NCBI GenBank assembly: GCA_031263665.1
Contig: JAISFJ010000037.1
Span: 1 to 5,003, forward strand
Source: Coriobacteriales bacterium
GTDB lineage: Bacteria; Actinomycetota; Coriobacteriia; Coriobacteriales; UBA8131
Direction of reading: 5' to 3'
DNA length: 5,003 bases
Below are positions 1 through 5,003 of the stretch, one piece after another. A model generated the notes under the pieces. That model saw only the letters and a program-made list of their open reading frames with translations. It did not search any database and was not told where the DNA came from. Position 1 is the first letter of the stretch. Each line of letters starts with the position of its first letter. Position numbers and translations under genes: made by a program.

Positions 1-1890
1 AGCGACAACGGCATCGGCATGGACAAGGAGTCACTCGACAAAAACCTCGGTACCATTGCGCACTCTGGTAGTCTGGAGTTTCGCGAGAGCCTTGCGGGTA
101 ATGCGGTGAGCAGGAGCGACGGCGCGAGTGCGGACGCGGATAATGACGCAAAGACTGCTTCAGATGCGGAGAATGCGGAAAATGCGGATACGGAGAGTGT
201 GCGCGACCCCATCGACATCATCGGGCAGTTTGGCGTGGGCTTTTACTCCAGTTTCATGGTTGCCTCAAAGGTACGCGTGGTTTCGCGCGCCTACGGCAGT
301 GATGAGGCCTGGGCCTGGGAAAGCGACGGAATCGAGGGCTACAACATTACGTCGGTCACTCGCGACGGGCATGGTACCGATGTTACGCTCACGCTCAAGC
401 AGGACACCGAGGAAGAAGAGTACAGCGCCTTTTTAAGTGAGCATGAGCTGCAACGCCTGGTGAAAAAGTACAGCAACTACGTACGCTACCCTGTGCGCAA
501 GGAGCTTACCAAGTCGCGGCCGCTGGCCAAAGCCGACGGCACCACAGACGGCGCCACAGACGGCGACACCGCCAAAGGCACCAGCGACAGCACTAAAGAC
601 ACTGCCAGTGCCACCTCCGCAGATTCCACCTCCGATGTTATCGATGTCACCCCCTCCGACGCCGAAGTCGAATACGAGGATTATCAAGAAGTAGAGACGC
701 TTAACTCCATGACGCCCATCTGGAAACGCGCCAAGGCTGACGTGAGCGACGAGGAATACGACGAGTTCTACAAAGGTGATTTTCACGACTACATGGCGCC
801 GGCCGCTACGTTTACGCTGAGGGCTGAGGGCGTGCTGTCCTACGACGCACTGCTCTTTATCCCTTCGCACGCGCCCTATGATTTCTACAACAAGGACTTC
901 GAGAAAGGCCTGGCGCTTTACAGCGCAAACGTGCTCATCATGGAGAAGTGTGGCGAGTTGCTCAGCGACCATTTTAACTTTGTACGTGGCGTGGTGGACT
1001 CCGCCGACCTCAATCTCAACATCTCGCGCGAGACGCTGCAACACAACAGCCAGCTACGCGCAATCGCCAAACGTATCGAAAAAAAGATTGTAAGTGAGCT
1101 GAGCACCATTCGTGATGATGACCGTGAGCGCTACGAGGGCATCTTTGAATGCTTTGGTCGTGGCATCAAATACGGCATCTATACCAGCTACGGCTCGTTG
1201 TCCTCAACGCTTGCCGATTTGCTCTTGTACCACTCGGCCAAAGAGGAAAAAATGGTTACGTTGCGCGAGTATCTGGATGCCGCGCCTTCGAGCCAGGAGG
1301 CCATCTATTACGCGGCCGGCGATGATGAGGTGCTGCTGGCCAAGATGCCGATGGTCAAAAGCGTACGGGCACGCGGCTATGACGTGCTGCTCTGTACCCA
1401 GGACGTCGATGATTTTTGCATGAGCGTCATGGCCGCCTATGATGAGAAGCCGTTAAAAAACGTGGCGGGCAGCGACTTGGGATTGGAGACCGAAGAGGAA
1501 AAGCAGCAGATTGAAACCCTTGCCAACGAGCATGAAAAGCTGTTTAAGGCCATGCAGGAGGCGCTCGGCGAAAAAGTCGCGAAAGTTACCCTGTCCACAC
1601 GCCTGGCCGATGTCGCCGCCGGCATCAGCGCCGAAGGTCCCATCTCACTGGAAATGGAGCGCGTGCTTTCTGCCGGCCCCGAGGGCGCCTTCCCGCGTAC
1701 CGAGCGCGTGTTGGAGCTCAACCCCAAACACGCGGTTTTTGCCGCCCTTTCTGCCGCGCAGGCAGATGGCGATAAGGAGAAGGTCGAGCGCTACGCGACC
1801 ATCCTCTACAACCAGGCACTGCTGGTTGAGGGCCTTCCCGTTGACGACCCCATAGCCTACGCCCAGGCCGTCAGCGATCTAATGGCTTAG
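1..1890 (+). CDS. htpG: Chaperone protein HtpG (Hsp90), 5' end outside window
   Basis: This is the cytosolic ATP-dependent homodimeric Hsp90 chaperone, which remodels client proteins together with the DnaK system. The reading frame is open from base 1, and the first codons give the ATP-site motif DNGIGM (window residues 2-7). The ATG at 19 is therefore internal, and by family comparison about 75-80 N-terminal residues lie upstream. The N domain continues with IGQFGVGFY (74-82). The middle domain starts near ETLNSM (232) and has the family motif WKRAK. NISRETLQ follows, where Arg343 matches the catalytic middle-domain arginine. The C-terminal dimerisation domain runs to a TAG stop. The 629 visible residues imply roughly 705 in total, against about 625 for typical bacterial HtpG. 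The excess is two insertions: about 32 residues at nt 94-216 and about 50 at nt 505-693. Both are in frame and all seen motifs are intact, so the protein looks functional. Family identity is certain; the effect of the insertions is unknown. Confidence 0.97.
   Translation, partial: SDNGIGMDKESLDKNLGTIAHSGSLEFRESLAGNAVSRSDGASADADNDAKTASDAENAENADTESVRDPIDIIGQFGVGFYSSFMVASKVRVVSRAYGSDEAWAWESDGIEGYNITSVTRDGHGTDVTLTLKQDTEEEEYSAFLSEHELQRLVKKYSNYVRYPVRKELTKSRPLAKADGTTDGATDGDTAKGTSDSTKDTASATSADSTSDVIDVTPSDAEVEYEDYQEVETLNSMTPIWKRAKADVSDEEYDEFYKGDFHDYMAPAATFTLRAEGVLSYDALLFIPSHAPYDFYNKDFEKGLALYSANVLIMEKCGELLSDHFNFVRGVVDSADLNLNISRETLQHNSQLRAIAKRIEKKIVSELSTIRDDDRERYEGIFECFGRGIKYGIYTSYGSLSSTLADLLLYHSAKEEKMVTLREYLDAAPSSQEAIYYAAGDDEVLLAKMPMVKSVRARGYDVLLCTQDVDDFCMSVMAAYDEKPLKNVAGSDLGLETEEEKQQIETLANEHEKLFKAMQEALGEKVAKVTLSTRLADVAAGISAEGPISLEMERVLSAGPEGAFPRTERVLELNPKHAVFAALSAAQADGDKEKVERYATILYNQALLVEGLPVDDPIAYAQAVSDLMA
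94..216 (+). other. Low-complexity insertion in the HtpG ATP-lid region
   Basis: Between the FRESL segment and IIGQFGVGF there are 41 residues where typical HtpG proteins (for example E. coli) have about 9. The segment is rich in Ala, Asp, Asn, Glu and Ser, strongly acidic and probably disordered. In Hsp90 this stretch belongs to the lid that closes over bound ATP. The end of the insert contains a 9-nt tandem repeat, suggesting growth by repeat slippage. The reading frame is preserved and the flanking motifs are intact. Confidence 0.85.
163..189 (+). repeat. 9-nt in-frame tandem repeat, three copies
   Basis: Three consecutive units, gatgcggag, aatgcggaa and aatgcggat, share the core atgcgga and differ only at their edges. 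They encode the triplets DAE, NAE and NAD inside the HtpG lid insertion. The near identity at DNA level points to recent slippage rather than selection for the amino acids alone. Confidence 0.8.
505..693 (+). other. Expanded Thr/Asp/Ser-rich N-M linker of HtpG
   Basis: These 63 residues join the N domain (ending YVRYPVRKE) to the middle domain (starting ETLNSM). Typical bacterial HtpG has roughly 12 here. The position matches the charged linker of eukaryotic cytosolic Hsp90. The composition differs: instead of Lys/Glu runs it is Thr, Asp, Ser, Ala and Gly, with acidic residues towards the end. It begins with a short 12-nt tandem repeat. It is probably a flexible spacer; any functional role is inference. 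Confidence 0.85.
535..564 (+). repeat. 12-nt periodic repeat in the HtpG linker
   Basis: The hexamer gacggc recurs at 535, 547 and 559, exactly 12 nt apart. The intervening bases are similar (accaca, gccaca). In frame this gives DGTT-DGAT-DG. It is a small slippage-type expansion within the linker insertion. Confidence 0.75.
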
Positions 1891-1897
1891 CGGAAGG

Positions 1898-1908
1898 TAT
1901 AGTATGAT
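1898..1908 (+). promoter_or_regulatory. Possible -10 element(s) upstream of the palindrome
   Basis: Just after the htpG stop, the sequence tatagtatgat contains two overlapping -10-like hexamers, TATAGT (1898) and TATGAT (1903). No convincing -35 hexamer lies 16-18 bp upstream, where the sequence is the end of htpG. If it is used, transcription would start near 1915 and the purH leader RNA would contain the whole 175-nt hairpin. This is a weak call made by eye. Confidence 0.22.
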
Positions 1909-1921
1909 TCTACGGTATTTT

Positions 1922-2096
1922 GCTTAAGGGTACTTCTAAAAACCCATTGCGCACCGTTTTGCGAGTCAATTTGCTTCAGGTCTGTTCGGGCGCACGGTGG
2001 GACGAGCTGGGCTAATGCCGCCGGGTGCACGGGCGGAGCTGGAGCAAATTGACTCGCAAGACGGTGCGCAATGGGTTTTTAGAAGTACCCTTAAGC
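1922..2096. repeat. 175-bp near-perfect palindrome between htpG and purH
   Basis: Bases 1922 and 2096 begin an inverted repeat centred on 2009. The outer 54 positions (1922-1975 against 2043-2096) pair completely except for one G-T at 1958/2060. The inner positions 1976-2000 pair with 2018-2042 with 16 Watson-Crick pairs, 6 G-T pairs and 3 mismatches (1980/2038, 1989/2029, 1994/2024). A 17-nt tip (2001-2017) remains, which can form a small agc/gct stem. A + strand transcript could thus fold into one rod of about 79 pairs. There is no trailing U-run after 2096, so it is not a standard intrinsic terminator, though it may still end htpG transcripts. There is no clear target-site duplication and no room for a transposase. 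It could be a MITE-like or REP-like dispersed element, or a structured leader for purH. Its function is unknown. Confidence 0.93.
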
Positions 2097-2122
2097 TTAT
2101 TAAGTCCTACTATGCCCTATTG

Positions 2123-2129
2123 AAAGGAG
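2123..2129 (+). promoter_or_regulatory. Ribosome binding site of purH
   Basis: The sequence aaaggag lies 7 nt before the ATG at 2137 and is a strong Shine-Dalgarno match. It fixes the purH start. It sits 26 nt beyond the right arm of the palindrome, so the rod itself would not cover it. Confidence 0.85.
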
Positions 2130-2136
2130 CAGGCCG

Positions 2137-3804
2137 ATGGAAAGTCCCCGTATCAAGCGTGTTCTTATTTCGGTTACTGACAAGACTGGGGTGGTGTCGT
2201 TTGCCCACGTGTTGACCCAGGAATTTGGCGCTGAGGTCATCTCAACAGGTGGCACGGCGCGCGCTTTGGAAGAGGCGGGCATCGCTGTCAGGCGCATTGA
2301 CGACCTCACCGGTTTTCCTGAGATGATGGATGGTCGCGTGAAAACGCTTCATCCGAGAGTGCACGGAGGACTGCTCGCACGGCGTGATGTGTTGGCCCAT
2401 ATGGAGGCGGCCGCGAAGCACGGTATCGATATGATTGATATGGTGGTCGTTAATCTTTACGCGTTTGAAGCGACCGTCGCGCGCAAGGACGTGAGTTTTG
2501 AAGAGGCAATCGAGAACATCGACATCGGTGGCCCTTCCATGTTGCGGAGTGCGGCGAAAAATCATCAGGCTGTTGCGGTGGTTACCAACCCGTCGAGCTA
2601 CGAGGAAATTCTTGGGGAGATGAGAGCGCACGATGGCGCGACCACCCTCAATACCCGCAGGCGCTTGGCGCTTGAGGTTTTTCGCCTTACCAGCGCTTAT
2701 GACAACGCGATTTACAGCTGGTTTGCGCGTCAGGTGTCGGATGAAAACGCCTTTCCCGATGAGTGTCGCCTCTTTTTGACCAAGCAAAGCGATTTGCGTT
2801 ACGGTGAGAATCCGCATCAGCGCGCGGCCTTCTACCGCAGGGCGCAGGACTCTGGTGCAGCTCAGGGTGCCGCCTCGGGCCAGGGCACCGCCTCGCCTCA
2901 GGACGGCACCACCCCAGCTCAGGACGGTATCGTCTCAGGTCAGGGCCCTCATCCGGAATACCAACTTGCCAACGCAGGGCAGATTCAGGGCAAGGAGCTC
3001 TCTTACAACAACTATCTCGACCTCGATGCGGCTTGGGGTGCGGTACGCGAGTTTGAGGCGCCGACCTGCGTTATCGTAAAGCACCTCACCCCCTGCGGCA
3101 TCGCGAGCAACAACAGCCTGGTCGACGCCTATCAACGAGCTCACGAGGTCGACCCGGTGAGTGCTTTTGGTGGCGTGATGGCTTTTAATCGTCCGGTGCC
3201 CGCCGCTCTCGTCAAAGCGATTTATGCCAACGGACAATTTGTCGAGGCGGTCATCGCCCCGGCTTATGAGGACGCGGCCCTGACGCTTTTTGAGGAAAAA
3301 GAGAATCTGCGGGTGCTCAAGACCGGGGGTATCAATGTGTTCGGCGACTCGGTTGACTATCGTAGTGTTGAGGGCGGTATGCTCGTCATGACAACGGATA
3401 CGGTAAGCGAAGACCCCGCGACATTCACCGTGCCAACCAAGCGCGAACCGACGCCTGAGGAACTCGAATCGTTGTTGTTTGCCTGGCGAGCCTGCAAGTC
3501 CGTTAAGTCGAACGCCATCGTTATCGCGAAGGACAACGCGACGGTGGGCTCGGGCGCGGGGCAGCCCAATCGTGTGAACTCCGCGCGTATCGCCGTAAGC
3601 CAGGCGGGGGAAAAGGCGCGTGGTGCCGTTGCGGCGTCGGATGCCTTCATGCCCTTTGCGGATTCGCTCGAGGTGCTTATCGACGCCGGTGTTACGGCCG
3701 TTATACAGCCGGGCGGGTCTATCCGCGACGAGGAAGTCATCGCCGCGGCCGACGCTGCCGGTCTTGCTCTGGTGTTCACAGGGCATCGACATTTTCGACA
3801 CTGA
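2137..3804 (+). CDS. purH: Bifunctional AICAR formyltransferase/IMP cyclohydrolase PurH
   Basis: PurH is a cytosolic homodimer catalysing the last two steps of de novo IMP synthesis. AICAR is formylated with 10-formyl-tetrahydrofolate, then FAICAR is cyclised to IMP. The cyclohydrolase domain (about residues 1-200, MGS-like fold) shows STGGTA (36-41), VKTLHPRVHGGLLAR (68-82) and ENIDIGGPSMLR (126-137). The transformylase domain shows LRYGENPHQ (220-228), KH at 315-316 followed by PCG, DPVSAFGG (339-346), GSGAGQ (471-476), QPGGS (524-528) and a C-terminal GHRHFRH. The Lys-His pair is the known catalytic motif. The length of 555 exceeds the usual 510-530 because of a repeat-rich insertion at about 236-270. 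The start is set by aaaggag 7 nt upstream. One oddity is NLYAF at 106-110, where most PurH proteins read NLYPF. glf follows after 44 bp and may share the transcript. Confidence 0.98.
   Translation: MESPRIKRVLISVTDKTGVVSFAHVLTQEFGAEVISTGGTARALEEAGIAVRRIDDLTGFPEMMDGRVKTLHPRVHGGLLARRDVLAHMEAAAKHGIDMIDMVVVNLYAFEATVARKDVSFEEAIENIDIGGPSMLRSAAKNHQAVAVVTNPSSYEEILGEMRAHDGATTLNTRRRLALEVFRLTSAYDNAIYSWFARQVSDENAFPDECRLFLTKQSDLRYGENPHQRAAFYRRAQDSGAAQGAASGQGTASPQDGTTPAQDGIVSGQGPHPEYQLANAGQIQGKELSYNNYLDLDAAWGAVREFEAPTCVIVKHLTPCGIASNNSLVDAYQRAHEVDPVSAFGGVMAFNRPVPAALVKAIYANGQFVEAVIAPAYEDAALTLFEEKENLRVLKTGGINVFGDSVDYRSVEGGMLVMTTDTVSEDPATFTVPTKREPTPEELESLLFAWRACKSVKSNAIVIAKDNATVGSGAGQPNRVNSARIAVSQAGEKARGAVAASDAFMPFADSLEVLIDAGVTAVIQPGGSIRDEEVIAAADAAGLALVFTGHRHFRH
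2842..2949 (+). repeat. Tandem repeat insertion in PurH (18-21-nt units)
   Basis: The tetramer cagg recurs at 2845, 2863, 2881, 2899 and 2920, with spacings of 18, 18, 18 and 21 nt, followed by less regular copies at 2936 and 2941. In protein this places Gln at residues 237, 243, 249, 255, 262 and 269 within units such as AQDSGA, AQGAAS, GQGTAS and PQDGTT. It lies right after LRYGENPHQ-RAAFYR, where other PurH proteins have a short surface loop before the QIQGKELSYNN segment. It adds about 30 flexible residues without disturbing known motifs. The DNA-level repetition implies growth by slippage or unequal exchange. Confidence 0.82.
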
Positions 3805-3833
3805 GGCTGAGTCATCTCACTGGCACGAAACAT

Positions 3834-3840
3834 GAAGGAG
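3834..3840 (+). promoter_or_regulatory. Ribosome binding site of glf
   Basis: The sequence gaaggag lies 8 nt before the ATG at 3849 and supports that start, which also places the FAD-binding glycine motif at the usual distance from the N terminus. The 44-bp purH-glf gap shows no obvious promoter or terminator, so read-through from purH is likely. Confidence 0.8.
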
Positions 3841-3848
3841 AACAGGCA

Positions 3849-4943
3849 ATGTATGATTATCTGATAGTTGGCTCCGGCCTGTACGGTGCGGTCTGTGCCC
3901 GCGAGTTGACCGATTTGGGGAAGCGCTGTCTGGTCATCGAGAAGCGCGACCATATCGCCGGCAACATCTATACCAAGGTGGTGGATGAGGTGTGCGTCCA
4001 CGTATACGGCGCGCATATCTTTCATACCGATGACCAGGCGATATGGGACTACGTCAACCGTTTTGCCGAGTTCAATAATTTCATCAACTCTCCCATTGCC
4101 AATTATCGTGGCGAGATATACAACCTGCCGTTTAACATGAACACCTTTTCCCGAATGTGGAAGGTAGCCACACCTGAGGAAGCGCGGGCCATCATCAATG
4201 AGCAACGGCGCGAGGTGCGAGGCGAGCCGGCCAACCTTGAGGAACAGGCCATATCACTCGTTGGGCGCGACATCTATGAGAAGCTGATTAGAGACTACAC
4301 CGAAAAGCAATGGGGCAAGCCGTGCAATGAACTTCCCGCCTTCATCATCCGGCGGCTCCCCGTGCGCTTTACCTACGACAACAACTATTTTAACGACCGG
4401 TACCAGGGTATTCCGGTTGCCGGTTATACGGCGCTTGTCGAGAGTATGCTCAAAGGTATTGAGGTGCGTTGCGGTGTTGACTACCATGAGCACAAGCAAG
4501 AACTCGATGGTTTGGCAAAGCAGACGATATTTACTGGGCAGATAGACGAGTATTACGGCTATCGTTTTGGTGCGTTGGAGTGGAGAAGCCTGCGGTTTGA
4601 GAGCGAGACGCATGCCGTAGAAAATTATCAGGGTGTCGCGGTGATAAATTATACCGACGCGGAAGTGGCGTATACGCGCAGCATCGAGCACAAACACTTT
4701 GCTTTCGGAACGCAGCCGCAGACTGTTGTCACGCGGGAGTATCCGCTTGCCTGGAAGCAAGGTCTCGATGCCTACTATCCGGTAAACGACGACAAGAACC
4801 AACAGCGGTTTCAGCGCTACGCGGAGCTTTCAAAGCAAGAGAACTCCCTGGTCTTTGGTGGTCGCTTGGGCGAGTATCGCTACTACGACATGGACGACGC
4901 AATCAAAGCCGCCCTCACCACCATAGACAAAGTGGAGGGCTGA
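3849..4943 (+). CDS. glf: UDP-galactopyranose mutase
   Basis: Glf is a flavoenzyme that interconverts UDP-galactopyranose and UDP-galactofuranose in the cytoplasm. It uses reduced FAD as the nucleophile that forms a sugar adduct. The product supplies Galf for cell-surface polysaccharides. The N-terminal Rossmann motif GSGLYGA (8-14) is followed by VIEKRDHIAGN (29-39), where Glu31 fits the FAD ribose-binding acid. Family segments follow: YGAHIFHT (53-60), YTEKQWGKP (150-158), the substrate-side VRFTYDNNYF (172-181) with Arg173, YTRSIEH (275-281) with Arg277, and the C-terminal FAD motif FGGRLGEYRYYDMD (336-349). Arg173 and Arg277 correspond by position to the two substrate-phosphate-binding arginines of the family. 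Its 364 residues match the usual bacterial length of about 365-390, so it is complete. It uses eight ATA isoleucine codons, whereas htpG and purH each show one, which hints at a different origin. Neighbouring glycosyltransferases would be expected downstream, outside the window. Confidence 0.97.
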   Translation: MYDYLIVGSGLYGAVCARELTDLGKRCLVIEKRDHIAGNIYTKVVDEVCVHVYGAHIFHTDDQAIWDYVNRFAEFNNFINSPIANYRGEIYNLPFNMNTFSRMWKVATPEEARAIINEQRREVRGEPANLEEQAISLVGRDIYEKLIRDYTEKQWGKPCNELPAFIIRRLPVRFTYDNNYFNDRYQGIPVAGYTALVESMLKGIEVRCGVDYHEHKQELDGLAKQTIFTGQIDEYYGYRFGALEWRSLRFESETHAVENYQGVAVINYTDAEVAYTRSIEHKHFAFGTQPQTVVTREYPLAWKQGLDAYYPVNDDKNQQRFQRYAELSKQENSLVFGGRLGEYRYYDMDDAIKAALTTIDKVEG

Positions 4944-4955
4944 GTTGGGCGGCAG

Positions 4956-4983
4956 GACAGAAAGGGGACGGTTCTTTTATGTC
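4956..4983. repeat. REP-like 28-bp imperfect palindrome downstream of glf
   Basis: The palindrome is centred between 4969 and 4970. Its ends gaca/tgtc pair fully, aaa pairs with ttt, and g4965 and c4969 find Watson-Crick partners. Three further G-T pairs fit + strand RNA, and two positions mismatch. The core aaaggggacggttctttt resembles, from memory, the short repeats found around RAYT (REP-associated tyrosine transposase, Y1/IS200-like) genes in many bacteria. No transposase is visible, since the window ends 20 bp later. It could also be a weak transcription-end hairpin for glf. Confidence 0.45.
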
Positions 4984-5003
4984 TTGGGACGAGATAGCTC
5001 CCC

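Noticed and set aside
19..21. ATG at 19 as the htpG start
   Set aside because: It is the Met of the ATP-site motif DNGIGM. The frame is open to base 1, and conserved N-domain sequence must lie upstream.
433..1044. 203-codon minus-strand frame opposite htpG
   Set aside because: It is the antisense of the HtpG linker and middle domain. Its Gly/Val-rich part simply mirrors the Thr/Asp/Ala repeat codons.
1922..2096. Standard Rho-independent terminator of htpG
   Set aside because: The stem is far too long, and no T-run follows 2096 (ttattaag). It may still stop transcription, but it is not the canonical form.
1891..2136. Purine riboswitch ahead of purH
   Set aside because: The leader is one simple long hairpin. 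I see none of the three-way-junction architecture or conserved loop sequences of purine riboswitches.
1997..2215. 72-codon + strand frame starting inside the palindrome and overlapping purH
   Set aside because: It begins in the palindrome tip, has no ribosome binding site and runs out of frame into purH. The real gene there starts at 2137 with a strong ribosome binding site.
2935..3801. 288-codon open frame on the minus strand opposite purH
   Set aside because: It lies wholly antisense to conserved purH and reads as Arg/His-rich sequence without any recognisable motif. It is a by-product of the GC-biased codons of purH.
3357..4205. 282-codon open frame on the minus strand spanning the purH-glf junction
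   Set aside because: It crosses the antisense of two conserved genes, has no recognisable domain and no support from context.
1999..4993. Shared 8-mer gggacgag at 1999-2006 and 4986-4993, suggesting the two palindromes are related
   Set aside because: The match does not extend on either side, and an 8-base match is expected by chance in 5 kb.

Overview
The window is a bacterial chromosomal segment with three genes, all on the + strand. In order they are the 3' part of htpG (Hsp90 chaperone, entering from the left edge), a complete purH (bifunctional last two steps of IMP synthesis) and a complete glf (UDP-galactopyranose mutase). Codon choice is moderately GC-rich and gene packing is tight. 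The Asp/Ser/Thr/Ala-rich insertions in the housekeeping proteins would fit a host-associated actinomycete such as a member of the Coriobacteriia. That placement is only an impression from sequence style; nothing here fixes the taxon.

Region by region: 1-1890 is htpG, lacking an estimated 75-80 N-terminal codons that lie before the window. It carries two long low-complexity insertions, one in the ATP-lid part of the N domain and one in the linker between the N and middle domains. The 246-bp gap 1891-2136 is almost filled by a 175-bp near-perfect palindrome (1922-2096), the most striking non-coding feature here. Its outer 54 base pairs contain no true mismatch, and the imperfections on the + strand are mostly G-T pairs, which would be G:U wobbles in RNA. 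purH (2137-3804) follows with a strong ribosome binding site and contains an insertion built from about six 6- or 7-residue repeats. After 44 bp comes glf (3849-4943), probably co-transcribed with purH although the two pathways are unrelated. The last 60 bp contain a short imperfect palindrome resembling the REP-type repeats associated with RAYT/IS200-like transposases.

Functionally this is a junction between housekeeping genes (protein folding, purine synthesis) and what may be the start of a surface-glycan locus. glf makes UDP-galactofuranose, and its ATA-rich isoleucine codon use differs from its two neighbours, which suggests a different history. No phage, CRISPR or defence system and no complete mobile element is visible. 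The points most worth following are the long palindrome ahead of purH and the three repeat-derived insertions in two otherwise conserved enzymes.
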